Assembly (NCBI GenBank): GCA_956465555.1
Contig: OY101116.1
Location: 930,001 to 994,000 of the forward strand
Length of the DNA: 64,000 bases
DNA from: Nitzschia sp. pyKryTriq1
Taxonomy: Eukaryota > Bacillariophyta > Bacillariophyceae > Bacillariales > Bacillariaceae
Direction: 5' to 3'
The position numbers were made by a program, and so were the translations under genes. The notes below the pieces were generated by a model. The model had not been told where the DNA came from and searched no databases. It worked only from the letters and a program-made list of their open reading frames with translations. Position 1 is the first letter of the stretch; each line of letters opens with the position of its first letter. Below, one piece after another: positions 51,974-63,129 of the stretch.

Positions 51974-53837
51974 TTATTCGCCACGACCATCCAGATGACG
52001 ATGATGGATGTAGTCATCGTACTGTCGAGCATTGTTGGCGGCCATTAGATGTGGATCGAGGCCCCCGGTACCCATGAGCGAATCTGCTCCTCCTAGGGCA
52101 CCATAATGATGTAAATGCTGGGCCCCACCGCCTGGCAGCACCCCCATTCCACCGTGGTGGAGCCCAGCAGCCGAGTGATGAATGTTCTCCATGGCAGGCG
52201 GCGTCCCAAGGAGCATGCTAGCAGGCGTCCCAAGGAGCATGCTAGCAGGTATTGTTGATGGTACACGACCGAGTCTAGACATAGTAGTGAGTGCTGCACC
52301 GCTTGGGTCACCGCCGTGCAGATGCTGGTGATGGTGCATAACCATACCACCAGCACGCAACTGTGCCAAGGCGTCGGGATGATACTGAGCTGGCGTGCCA
52401 GCAGATGCCAAAGCGACAGATTCCGAGATATGACGAAGAGCGTCCGCTCTTTGGTTCAAAGCGCCTGGCAGAAGAGGGCGTTCTAGAGGAGACGTGGTCG
52501 AGACGCGTTGTGAGCCCAAGCGAACGGTATGATCGTAGCGAACGTCCTCGTCTTCTGACTGCGACGATGATTCGATTTCTATAACTTCGGCCTGTCGATG
52601 ATGATGTTTGCGAGGATTGCTCGTATTGGCAGGCGGTGACGTCCGTTGCTTCTTCGTATATTTCCTCTTTTGATGGTTTGTTGAGGGCCTCTTCTTTCCG
52701 GCTCCGCTGGAATCGCTATCGTCGTCGTCGGAAGCTGTAGCTATAACAGGTCTGCTCTTGGGGAAGATGGGTGGTTGCCATCCGACAAGCCCCGTAATTC
52801 CCTCAGCAAGCGATGCAGCGATGAAAGCGAGGGCTCTGGTAAAAAATATTGTCAACATACAAGGCGAGAAAATGAGTGACTACGTGTACTGGTACCGGTA
52901 CAAGCTGATGCTTTGCAATTACTTGCTGGCGCCACCACCACCACCATTCATCCTGCCCATGAAACTTACTGTGCTTCTCCTATATCCATCCACTCCCCGT
53001 GAAAGCTATTATTCCCTCGGGCTTTGAAACGTCCCGGTGGCGAAAGACCCTTTACAATATCATAGATATATTGTATAATGGCTTGCTGAACCATCGGCTT
53101 GGACTTGGCCATCCGAAAAGTTTCTTGCCTCAGCCGAATCAGTCTTCGAAAGAATTGGTTTCTGTGGATGAACAGCGAAGCAATCAATAAATATAATATA
53201 ATACCGGTATAATAGTAAGCAAAGAACCATCATAAACAATTGAACTGTGCACAATTCTGCTCTCATCCGTTTATACGTACCCTGCATTTGGGAAGACTCC
53301 CACGTCTAGACCAACAAGAACATCGTGCGGGCTTAGATTTGGGATCACAGGACGGAATCGAGTACTATCTCGGGCCGCCTGCGTCTTCCGGTGTGTCGCG
53401 CGGGCTGCTTGGGATCCGCGATTATCAGAGGGTGAGAATGCCTGTTGGTTTCCACTACCAGACGGCTTTTTTGTCATGGCTGGTGGTTTGGCAGGTTTGG
53501 CTGGTTGTATCTTTTCGTGGTTGTTGTTGTGAATATTTTTCATCATCATCTTCTTCTTTTGCTGTTCCAATGCAAATTGGGCTCGCTTTGCGGCGGCCCT
53601 TGCTTCTGCCACAGATGCATTGAAAGCAGCATTGCTAGGAAGCATTACTCTGTTGGGGTGCACAGCGCCTCTAGATGAGGCTGCTGGACTGTTTCTGGGG
53701 GGAGCAAACATCTCGAAATTGTTGTTGGGGGGAACAACATCCTCTTCGTCGGCATCATCGAATTGAGATCTGAATTGCGTTCCGACTTCTCCCTCAGGGG
53801 GGTCTGCATAGTGATTGGGACTATTGTTATAAACCAT
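51974..53837 (-). CDS. DUF6824-domain protein
   Basis: Three exons encode 536 aa: 53837-53281, intron 53280-53162 (119 nt), 53161-52970, intron 52969-52836 (134 nt), 52835-51974. Each single exon looks meaningless; joined they give the diatom DUF6824 pattern: PHDVLVGLDVGVFPNAGNQFFRRL, then KSKPMVQQAIIQYIYDIV, SPPGRFKARG, WMDIGEAQ and ALAFIAASLAEG. The classical motif is DVLxGRGGxxNxHxGNxxFR; here GRGG is changed to GLDVG, so this is a divergent member. The C-terminal half is low complexity: basic and acidic tracts, His-rich runs and a duplicated PASMLLGT. DUF6824 proteins are abundant in diatoms and lack a known role; the basic patches suggest a nuclear location. Confidence 0.75.
52200..52247. 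repeat. 24-bp tandem duplication inside the DUF6824 gene
   Basis: Two exact 24-nt units lie in frame and duplicate the peptide PASMLLGT. Being identical, the duplication is probably recent. Confidence 0.9.
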
Positions 53838-54443
53838 TTTGCCTGGAGTGAGTGAGAATGGGTTCCAGTAATGAAACAAAGGGAGGTTGCGGAGGATTCT
53901 ACACTACACGAACGATGGTTGATGGTTGATGGTTGATGGGATTCGATTGGTAGTACGATAATGGTACCACCATACCGGCACCGGTACAGTACACGTACCG
54001 GTAAAATTCTAAGGGCTCCCGCGGTCGCCGCGGTGGAGCGAGCGTCGGCCGGAATGAAACCTCGCCCTCGACCGGAATGACCAGAACGACTCAGGGGTAT
54101 GGCCGTTTTTATGAACTATAATCTGAGCTTTCCCTTACCCCTCAGAACTCAAAAGGGCATCACAGATCACAGATACGAAGTAGACATCGTCTTGCCAAAA
54201 AGCAAGCGGGCGTCGCGAAGAATCACGAACCAAAACCATGAAGAGTACTACAGTATGGACTCGTAAAGAGAGGCATCATCATCGACATCATACCGTAATG
54301 TACTTGAAAAAGCATACTGGCTTATTGGGTCACTACAAGTACCGGTACTGTTTGTCGCTGTACCTGCTGGTATTCATTCTACTGTGTTGACTCCTCATTC
54401 ATTGAAGAGAACAGAAGAGAAGACGACGCTTTTGAATGAGGCA
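53838..54443. promoter_or_regulatory. Divergent intergenic region, 606 nt
   Basis: Contains GTTGATG tandem copies (53914-53940) and GTAC/CCGGTAC palindromes (53965-54003, 54335-54365). It holds promoters for the DUF6824 and tail-anchored protein genes. No gene is seen. Confidence 0.45.
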
Positions 54444-55706
54444 ATGAATTTTCGCGACTATGCTTCCCGAATGCGGACGCAGGCAGCAGCGGCCGCCCGA
54501 AAAATTCCCACGTTTGATGACATGGCCGCCAAGGACGAGTACATTCACAGCGAAGAATTCAATGTGCGAGGACAGAAGAATAGAGGAGCAGGAGGAGTAG
54601 GAGCAGCAGCAGGAGCAGCGAAACCGGAATCATCGTCCTCTTCTGCTGCTGCTGCTGCTGCTGGTGTTGATCCCGATGAAACGTCATCAATGGGTTCGTG
54701 GTCGTTGTTGGATCGACCGCCTGTTCATTTGCGATCTCCTGGCGCTCTGGTTTCTTCTAAAGACAAACTGGAGACTGGTTCGATCCCGGGTAGTTTACAA
54801 GGAGGCATTGAGTCGGCAACGATGAGTGCGAACACTAGCGTTTCCTCCTCTGGGGGGCCATCGGCTACGACACAGCGACGACTCAGTCACTCATCCTCGA
54901 CGACTCTTCCATTACTATCGGTCGTGGCGAATACTTTGCAAGAACAGAACGACGCCAAAAGTCGGGCGCAAAGGGACGATGATCTAGACAGTGGTGAGAG
55001 TAGTAATAGCAGCCAAGCCGATGATGACGATGACGATGGTGATGGTGATGGTGATGGTGACAGCATGGATAGTGATGGAGATGACGACGAGAACGACCCG
55101 ATAATGTCCATGATACGAAAAAGCAAGCCACCTCCAAAAAAACGACAACGAGCCTCCAACTCAAAATCAAAATCAAAACCGAAAGAATCATTAGAGAAAA
55201 AGTCCAATCAGCGGTTTATGCAGATCCTGGATGACAAAATAATATCCTCCAGTGCGGGCCAAGAGCGAATGGAAGCAGGGCTACCCGAACCATCCTCGTC
55301 CAGTAGTGAGACATCTAAAATATTTGGAATGAAAGCTCCCTTTGGTGGGTGGTTGCAAAATGCAGCAAAAGCACAATTTGATCGTATTTTGCGTCGACCA
55401 GAACCTGCTGATATCTCTACCTCACAAACAAAGGGGCAGGCACCGCTGGCAAGGGAACGCCCGCAAAATAAATCCAAGGTGATGGCATCGCCTGCGGATA
55501 ATTTCCAGCGTGGAGCTTCCAGCTCTTTTATGGGTGACGATGAGCTGGCACAGCTAGCCAAATTGAAAGATGCCAGCAGTATCGGTACGTGTTCGACCCT
55601 GGTGGGTATGGTTCGAGAATATCAAAGCTTTGCCTTTATCATTTTTACTTTGGTTTTGGGTTTCTTTGTCTACTTTTTTCAAAGATCGGCGGATGATGTT
55701 AGCTAG
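54444..55706 (+). CDS. Tail-anchored protein of unknown function
   Basis: A single-exon 420-aa protein from the first good ATG (open upstream only to a GTG). The N terminus MNFRDYASRMRTQAAAAARKIPTF is a conserved-looking helix. The middle is low complexity: poly-Ala and Ser, an Asp/Gly run (DDDDDDGDGDGDGD), then a Lys-rich patch. Near residues 290-320 is KIFGMKAPFGGWLQNAAKAQFDRIL, a second ordered helix. One hydrophobic span (FAFIIFTLVLGFFVYFF) sits 9 residues from the C terminus, the layout of tail-anchored proteins of ER, Golgi or outer organelle membranes. It resembles a SNARE or membrane tether in layout, but no SNARE motif is seen. The function is unknown. Confidence 0.7.
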   Translation: MNFRDYASRMRTQAAAAARKIPTFDDMAAKDEYIHSEEFNVRGQKNRGAGGVGAAAGAAKPESSSSSAAAAAAGVDPDETSSMGSWSLLDRPPVHLRSPGALVSSKDKLETGSIPGSLQGGIESATMSANTSVSSSGGPSATTQRRLSHSSSTTLPLLSVVANTLQEQNDAKSRAQRDDDLDSGESSNSSQADDDDDDGDGDGDGDSMDSDGDDDENDPIMSMIRKSKPPPKKRQRASNSKSKSKPKESLEKKSNQRFMQILDDKIISSSAGQERMEAGLPEPSSSSSETSKIFGMKAPFGGWLQNAAKAQFDRILRRPEPADISTSQTKGQAPLARERPQNKSKVMASPADNFQRGASSSFMGDDELAQLAKLKDASSIGTCSTLVGMVREYQSFAFIIFTLVLGFFVYFFQRSADDVS

Positions 55707-55799
55707 CAGAGAATATGTATATGTATAGGAATTCCAATTTTGACGCTACACGTTTAGAGATACTTTACATCATAGCTAAGACGAATTATTATTATAGGG

Positions 55800-58700
55800 C
55801 TATATGCTGGATTCGTCGTCTTCTGTGGTCAATGAGAGATCAGCTTCAGCGTCATCGACGTCGCCCTCATCCTCGTCCTCAAAGATGTCTTCCTCCTCCA
55901 CTTCAAAAGGAAGTGGATCTTTGACTGGGTAACGATTCATTTCTCGTGCGGCTTCCCGGCAGAGCCTTCGAATCTCTGGGTGGATTCCTCGAGCAAACGG
56001 GTTTGCTATGACTTCCGAGTCAAGATCATCCTTTCTCAAAGGATTGAATTTTAAACTTCCAATCTGGCGCACTGCATCCATCGCTCGTCCAATTATTCTC
56101 GTGAGATCACCAGGTGCAGCACCAGACATCTCCAGTGCCTCACTCCAGGAACAACCATCTGCCCACGCTGTGATCACGGCACTGTTCGTCACGTCAAACT
56201 GGCAATTGCAGGTACGCTCGTCGACTGAATATTGTCTTTGGACGTCAATCAAGCGTTCGGTCGCTTCGAGCAAAACTTGAATCGCTCGTTGCTGTCGCGT
56301 CGACAACTTTTGAAATATGTCTATGGAAGAAAGACTGTTTCTTCCAGTGTCACCAGTCACCAGGCAGCTAACATATCCAGCCATTTCTCCGGGGGTCAAG
56401 AATCGCAGGTAGGAAACAAGCTCGTCTGCTTCCTTTTGAGGCAAGTATGCTTGTGGCAATGCCCGGCCAGATGTATCATCGCCATCTGTGTTGAATAGGT
56501 CATAATTGTCTGCTTCAAAAACCTTCATTGCATTTTTCATTTCATCAAATTTGGAAGATGCACCAATGACATCAAACGTGCCTCCCATGGCACTGAAGCA
56601 CCACAGCGAATTTTCAAAGCTCAACATGCCAACGTCCGTTCCAGCCGGCGTGATTTCCAAGGTTTGTTCTTCTAGATCTCCAAAATCGTCGTCTTCTGCG
56701 ATTTTTCGCTCTGGAACCAGACAACCATACGCAATCAGTACTTTGGTGATGGCGAGCATATCATCCCACGAAGTGTCCTCGATCTCGTCTAATTTTTCGG
56801 TTTGCAAAAGCAAGGTTTCTGGGTCGACATCTGGATTCGACTTTGCCAGTTTTCGTAGCTTTCTCTTAACAATCACCGATGACTTGGCAAATTTGGCCAA
56901 ATTCTCCGCGCTCAAGGAGCCTTCTCCCGTCCTGACTACTCGTGTCTTCTGAAAAGCGGCTTTGAGAGCGATACCTTCTTCCGATGTTTCGTCCATGATC
57001 TGATTGGCAACGCTGGCAATTGAGGCGAATGTGTGTTTCCTAAATTGTTTGGATGCAACGTCCAACCTTTTCTGTTGATCCTCAATTTGTCCTCGAAAGC
57101 TTTCCTCGTCTTCAGCTTTGAGATCTAGCAATTCTTGGTCCGCTTCCACGAGATCGTTCGCGAAAACACTATTCATTTCCGCCTGCAATAGACCCAGTGT
57201 CGTCTTTTCAAGCTCGAGTGAAAGCGACACTGATTCAAATCCTTTGGATGCTCTCTTGAGGATTTCCCGGTCGGACAGAACATCAACTAAATGCTGTAGA
57301 TATGGGACATCGTACTGCGACGTGCGAATCTGGATTTTCTTCTGAAACATCTCTTTCAGAGTTTCCATGAACTTTTCTTCCGAAATCGAGATGAGAATGT
57401 CGCTAACGCCCTCGTCCTCCGACGCATTTGACACATCTTGCTCCATACGCCGTCTTTCCCATGATGCAAAGGACTTGCCAACAAGCTGTTTGGCAACATC
57501 TAATCGCCCTTGACCTCGTGAAATCAAATTCACGGCCAAGGAGTAGGATGGACGAAATTGAGAAGAAATTGGCTTGATGGGGTTCGTCAGAATCGTCGCG
57601 GCAACTTCGTGGCTCTCAAAGGGTGTGGCGACAAGTACGCATGTCCCTGCAGTGTCCATACCACGCCTTCCTGCACGTCCAGCTATCTGTAGGAGATTAG
57701 AGGTCTCAAGTAGACTCATTGAACCACTTCCATCTCTCTTTGCCAGCGCACAGACAACCGTCGTTTTGCATGGCATGTTAATACCAGCCGCCAGCGTTTC
57801 GGTGGCAAAACAAGCCTTCATTAAGTTTCCTCGAAACAGGGTTTCAACGAAGGCTTTGTGGGCTGGTAGCATCCCCGCGTGGTGTGAGCCCAGCCCAAAC
57901 AAAAATTGTTCAAGAACCTGGTCAGAGAAAGCGATTTCTGGATTTTCGTCATTGAAACGAGCCAGGCGGTTTGCAACGTCTTTTACTTGCTCGTAAGTGA
58001 GGAGCCCAGCAACACTATAAAACTTCCAGTTTTCGGGTGATAGAGGTGAACCGGAAACAAAATCGTCCACCTCGTCTTTCATTGTGGCCTGCCTTGCATC
58101 TAGCAACGAGTTGAAAATGTCCTCATCGACATTGTTGCTGCCTGGTCGAAAGGATCTCCCTTTCTTGTCACGAAACAACTTGTCATCACCCTTCTTCTTC
58201 TTGCTTCTCTGGCGAGTCTTATTGTCTCTGGACCGAGATTCGCCTTGAATATCACCTTCAAACCCATCTTCAAAATCCACCTCCATGGTTGGATCACTGG
58301 GCCCCCGGAAAGAGGACCGAATTGTGTCAGCGGCTTGTTCACATCCTGCTCTTGAGAAAATGAAGAAAATTGCGGGCAAAAGATCTTGTTCCTTCAGACG
58401 AGCCAATACTACTGGGAGGGAAGGGACGCTCTTTCTCATTTCGCGGCGAAGCAATCTCTCCTTTTCTTTCTTCTCTTCTCGAGAAGACGTGGACCTAGAT
58501 CTAATACCACGACCGCTGTACAAGTCCCAGTCATCCTCCCCGCCATAGAGTTGTCTGGCCTTTTGTCGCTCGAACATTCGATTCACTCGCTGCATTCTCC
58601 GCTGAGCTAATGTTTTCAGGGCTGGATTGACCTGTAGGCCTTTTGGAAGCTTGTCCAGGGAAAGGTCGTCATCATCGGCTTCTTGAAATCCGTTCTGGGT

Positions 58701-59799
58701 CTTTTTCGAAGATGGCGTTTCCGAGACGGGTCTCCCATCATCACGATAGCCAAGCAAACCTAAAGGAGACCCAGGGCCAGCATCAGGATTACGAAACAGG
58801 GGATATAGCCCTTCTCTGGTCGCAAATAAGTATTTCAATGGAACGGGTCGTTTACATGGAGCCTCAACCAGAACTGTTCTACGCCCCGTGACGCCTTCGA
58901 TCCATTCGGCCAGTTGCAGTGCGTTTGGTAACGTTGCAGACAATCCAATAATCTGTGTATGTGCCGGCGATGTGATAACAGATTCCTCCCATACTCCACC
59001 TCGACCAGGTTGTCCCATGTAATGAAATTCATCCAACACTACCACTGCGTTCTTCCGAAGGTCGTTTGAATTTGTCCTTTCCCAGGGACGGTTACCAGTA
59101 CCTTCTGGAGTTTGAGAATCTTCTGACAAGGGTGTCGGACTACTTGAGCGCCAAGCAATGTTTCGGTAAACCTCAGTCGTCATCACCGTAACACGGGCCT
59201 CCTTTCGATTGATCGATACGTCACCAGTAGAGAGACCCACGTAGGATGCTCCAAAGATCTGGCGAAGATCAGCAAATTTTTGATTCGAGAGGGCTTTCAG
59301 CGGAGTAGTGTAGATGCCTTCCATGTCACGATCAAAAGCTACATGTAGAGCCATTTCTCCACAAACTGTTTTCCTGCCATGTTGTGTTGCAGGAAACAAA
59401 AATGAGTGGAGTCCTGTTTTAACAGGTTACCCAATAATATTTCAATGGAACCAACACTTACCCACTGCCCGTAGGGGCACTAACAATCACGTTGTGACCT
59501 AAGAGAATTTCTCCTCCAGCCTGAAGCTGCCAGTCGTCCAAAGGAAAATCAAAGTGATGCGCCAGCTGGGATCGTCCCAGTTCGATAGCTTCATATGCGG
59601 TGGCGCTGCCCCTCATCGCGTTTTCGGCTGACAAGTGCAGGCTAGACGTCGAGCGATACCGTAAAGTTGAAGAGGAAGATAAAAATGAAAAAGAAGATGC
59701 CCGAAACGCTAAACATAATATCATCAGGAGACGGTCTGAGCGGAGGCACCCTATTAGCCTCCGACATCGGTCACAGCTTGATGATGATGATTCAGTCAT
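55800..59799 (-). CDS. ISE2-like DExH-box RNA helicase (probably plastid)
   Basis: Two exons encode 1303 aa: 59799-59462, an 88-nt intron 59461-59374 (GTAAGT to GGCAG), then 59373-55800; the join falls inside the Walker A motif APTGSGKT. Helicase motifs in order: DDWQLQAG (Q-motif region), APTGSGKT, TTPLKALSNQK, TTEVYRN, DEFHYM (motif II, DEFH instead of DEVH), SATLPN, FATETLAAGINMP and QIAGRAGRRGMDTAG (motif VI). The C-terminal arch and DSHCT-like domain (LPFEVEEEDI at the end) follow. Plant ISE2 is a chloroplast RNA helicase of the Ski2 group. Here the N terminus has a hydrophobic stretch followed by RASSFSFLSSSS, compatible with a signal plus transit peptide, which supports a plastid location. 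Confidence 0.9.
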
Positions 59800-60428
59800 A
59801 GCAGATGAGCGGCCGTCTCTCTCGCAACTCGCAACACGTACAAGCTCTGCTGCTACGAGTGTTCACAGAAGGGATACCAGCTCCGGTTTCACGCTTCTGC
59901 AATTCTCTATCGGGTTAAAAGACCTTTTTGTCAGATGAAATGAGATCATCCTTCTCCTTTTTGAACTTCATCTCTTTTGTTTCATCCATCATCCATCACG
60001 GAGTATGACGTACCGGTACGTCGTCGTCGGAACAAAAATCTAAAAATGTGATGGCTCTGAGATGATGGCTTTCGATAGCTCGCAGAGAGCTCGTAAACCA
60101 AAAAGGGGTGGTCCCATGTGAAAAGTGGAATGTCCTCTTTGCAATTTCAGCGGGCCCCCTAAAAAATCTTGCCAAAAAAATGTGGATCCAACTGCCACTG
60201 TCGACTGTCGATCTCTCGTCTCGCGTCTCCGCGGCAGAAGAAAAGCGAGACCATGAGAAGCGACGCGTCAAGACCGTTGATGACCCGCTTCAAACTACTC
60301 TCTCTCTACTAGTAGAGAGGAACAACTAGCTGTTCTCGGTGATCCAACTATACATCTGCGACCATCCACCACACTCGTCCACACGAAATAACTCTTGTTT
60401 CTATCGAACAACATCACAACCATTCACG
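59800..60428. promoter_or_regulatory. Divergent intergenic region, 629 nt
   Basis: It separates the helicase and a small three-exon gene. A CTCTCTCTACTAGTAGAGAG palindrome lies at 60300-60320, close upstream of the forward start. No gene is seen. Confidence 0.45.
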
Positions 60429-61135
60429 ATGACAGGAGCAGACAGCAAAGGACACGTGCATTTCGACGCTTTGGACCCGGAAGCCGAAGAAAAACGAAGT
60501 GCCCGAGGACAAGAACATAGGAAGGAAGTAGTAGTAAGTCAGTCAGTCAGTCAGTCAGTGGGTCAAGAAGGCCACTTTCGATCGTGGATCTTGTTTGAGA
60601 AGATTTCTAACATTCTTTGTTCTCGCTGATGATTATGTGCAGCGTGGGATCAAATGGCATGCGGAAAGCGAAAAGAGTGTCAAAGGTGCGTATTAGAGGA
60701 GTGTTTTCTCACTTCACTCATCTTCGATCGATTGATTCTTCTGTTCTTGATTCTAAATCGCCCCACCGATCTTTCGATCCCACAGTTGTTCAAATGAAAG
60801 ATGGATACGAGTTTATTAAAAACCTAAAGAATTTTGGGGCACTTTCGCAGCACACCCTTGGGGTCCAACTTACCGTACAAGGCTTTTTGGCCTTCTTTCA
60901 CAAGTTATCTACGGGCGAGGAAGCTAGCCAGGAGGATATGGAATCTTTGTTCAAAGACTTTCAGGAATCTGGTAAGGCGCCAGAAGAACTTGGGCCCAGA
61001 CTGCAAGAGCACTTGGTTCTTATTGCTCTACACACAGCCGAGGATGGTTACTATGGACTTCCCTTGGCTGAACACCCAATAGTCGATTCCGGCGACGAGT
61101 CAGACAGCAAGAAACCGCGTCTGGACAAGCCATAA
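60429..61135 (+). CDS. Small conserved-looking protein, three exons
   Basis: Three exons encode 165 aa: 60429-60533, intron 60534-60642 (GTAAGT to TGCAG), 60643-60685, intron 60686-60785 (GTGCGT to CACAG), 60786-61135. The join reads EHRKEVVRGIKWHAESEKSVKVVQMKDGYEFIKNLKNF without a break, and the 43-nt middle exon keeps frame. The C-terminal two thirds are helical (LGVQLTVQGFLAFFHKL, EDMESLFKDFQESG). The last 20 residues are charged (DSGDESDSKKPRLDKP) and could include a nuclear localisation signal. The first intron starts with a GTCA tandem array. I do not recognise the family. Confidence 0.65.
60537..60560. repeat. Intronic GTCA tetranucleotide repeat
   Basis: About five tandem GTCA units follow directly on the 5' splice site of the first intron. 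Confidence 0.85.
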
Positions 61136-61614
61136 TAAACGCAGATGTTGAAATGTCTTTGGGAGAAAGCCATTTCATTGGTGGCTGTCAATGTAGAAGT
61201 ACTCCTACCATTTTCAGAGGGCGGACATCTTCCGACTCTACGAATGAATCAAAATCTCCGCCACGGCGCCTTCGCTTCAATGGGGACAAATTAAAGAAAT
61301 GAATGTTGTATGAAGAGCTTGTTTCTATTAGTCTAGCCCTATTTCAGGTGCGATCTGTTGTCCGCGTCAACAATCGTAGTGGACCCTTCATCAGCAGCGT
61401 AGGATCTGTCAATCGTTGAGTATCACCGAAACGGTTCTACTAGCACCCATTGTTGATGGGCACTGCCAACGACGTCATTCGTCCTATCTTGGGATTCTGA
61501 AAAACGCAGCGAATACCATTTCCACTGAATAGGGATCCACCAATGAGAGAGATGCTTCAAACCGGCCGTATCTGAATAGCTTTGCTAGAAGAGCTCCCGC
61601 CTACTCTGATATCC
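61136..61614. other. Convergent intergenic region, 479 nt; 3' UTR of the TGA-containing gene
   Basis: If the neighbouring reverse gene is a selenoprotein, a SECIS element should lie here on the reverse strand. I see a short hairpin (GCCCAT / ATGGGTGC with a CAACA loop) at about 61443-61466 that follows an ATGAC at about 61474-61478, but the spacing is longer than in a standard SECIS. I do not call it. Confidence 0.4.
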
Positions 61615-62410
61615 TTAGACGCGCTCCAACATTCTCAGAATGTGAAGTCGTTGATGGAGCCAAGCCTTGAGCTCTGCCTTCATTGGATCAGACGCCATAC
61701 CCTCCAATCGGGTGATTTGCTTGGCTCTCTCCTCCTTGGCCTTGGTCTTCATCTTTTCAATATAGGTCTTTTCCTTCTCACTGCATTCCACTGGGTTGCT
61801 GACATCGCACTTGACCTCCAATTTGTCTGTGACGAATTTTTTGAGACTATCAAAGTCACGAGCACCCGTGTATTTCTCGCCCTCCGTGTCACCATCTACA
61901 AAGTAGAGAATAGTTGGGTACCCCTTGACCTTAAAGGAAAAAATATCAGATCGGGGATCGATGTCAGTGTCTCCACCACCGATGAAACAATGTTCACTGA
62001 GCCGTATTACTAACCTTAAACGTGTCACAGAGTTCCTCACCAGAGGCCGTACAGTCCACGTCGCCGATCAACACGGAGGATGAAGCTGCGTATTCATCTC
62101 CCAGTTGGTCCCAAGCGGGCTTCATGGACTTACAGTGGCCTCACCTTCGAGATGTTATGGAGGGGTACGCGATAAAACGTGAGAAAAAGCTATGAAAAGG
62201 TCGCCTCATCCTGGCATTGTACAGTACATTATCGAATACAGTACATTGAACATGATAGTTTCATACTTACCAAGGAGCCAGAAACTTGATGAAGGAATTC
62301 TTTCCCGCCATCATGTCACTGTAGTTGTCAGAGGTGAGTTCGGTTGCCCCTCCACTGACTGGAGTCAGAGTGGACAACACCGCAAGGATGGTAAAAAGGG
62401 ACTTGGTCAT
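61615..62410 (-). CDS. PDI/thioredoxin-like secretory protein with in-frame TGA at the first active-site Cys (candidate selenoprotein)
   Basis: Three exons encode 194 codons: 62410-62271, intron 62270-62145 (126 nt, GTAAGT to CGAAG), 62144-62015, intron 62014-61930 (85 nt, GTTAGT to TTTAAG), 61929-61615. A signal peptide covers residues 1-20. The thioredoxin fold follows: NSFIKFLAPW, then codon 48 TGA, then GHCKSMKPAWDQLGDEY, VLIGDVDCTASGEELCDTF and VKGYPTILYFVDG with the cis-Pro. The active site is thus W-TGA-G-H-C where PDI has WCGHC, so TGA stands exactly where the first redox Cys should be. Both splice joins keep frame and family pattern. The C terminus is a charged helix without KDEL. 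Sec-containing PDI-like proteins are known in algae (the Emiliania huxleyi EhSEP2). Alternatives are a sequencing error or a dead gene. Confidence 0.75.
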
Positions 62411-63129
62411 GGCTGCAATGTGCTTTTTATGGTGGGCTTTCGGTTTATTGTAATAATTGGGCATTCCTGTTGTTGTTCTCGCCGGCCGTCGCTCGTGGAG
62501 CGGAGAGGGGGCGCGGCGGCGCGGCGGCGGGTCGGGACAGTATTACCGGTACATACCGGTACCTGGTAATGTACCGGGAACATCCAAGGATCGAGCGATC
62601 ACGCGCGCTCCACCTTGCTCCACTGAACTCAAATATTGTAACAGAATTGAAACAGATTTGGTTTTCTGATAATTGTGAGCCTATTTTTATTGTCTATTTT
62701 GCTACTCTTGATTTTCCAGAAAAACTTCCAGTAGTAATTGCAATTGCATTTCCCAGTAGTAAATCCACAGGATTCTACTGTTTTTCATCTTGCCACCTCG
62801 TTGGTACTGACTCAGGATATGCATCTCTTCATTCCTACTGGGAACTAAAAGGATGTAGGTCCTAGTACTTGATCTAGTATCTGATCTAGCCACATCAGTA
62901 AGTGGGACGCTAGAACATGTAATTTCGCTCGGGCGCTCGTGGCTGGGAGTGCTCGAACGTGCGCGTGGTTCAGCGCGTGATTTCCTCGATCAGGACAGAA
63001 GGACATACTGATGACGTCATACGCCAGTCGTCATCAAACCTTGTCGAACATATACGGACGTACACAACATCGTACGTCATTACTATTATACAACATGTAA
63101 CGGTTGAACAGTACGTACTTCTACTATTC
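62411..63129. other. Intergenic, about 720 nt
   Basis: Positions 62410-62464 could extend the PDI-like protein by 18 residues, but this would bury its signal peptide. A TACCGGTA/GGTACC palindrome cluster lies at 62545-62580. No gene is seen. Confidence 0.45.

Noticed and set aside
61440-61480. ATGAC plus hairpin with AA in the loop as a SECIS
   Set aside because: Distance from ATGA to the AA is about 20 nt and the required helix below the loop does not pair; not called.
62411-62464. 18-residue N-terminal extension of the PDI-like protein
   Set aside because: It would place a basic peptide before a clean signal sequence that starts at the next Met.
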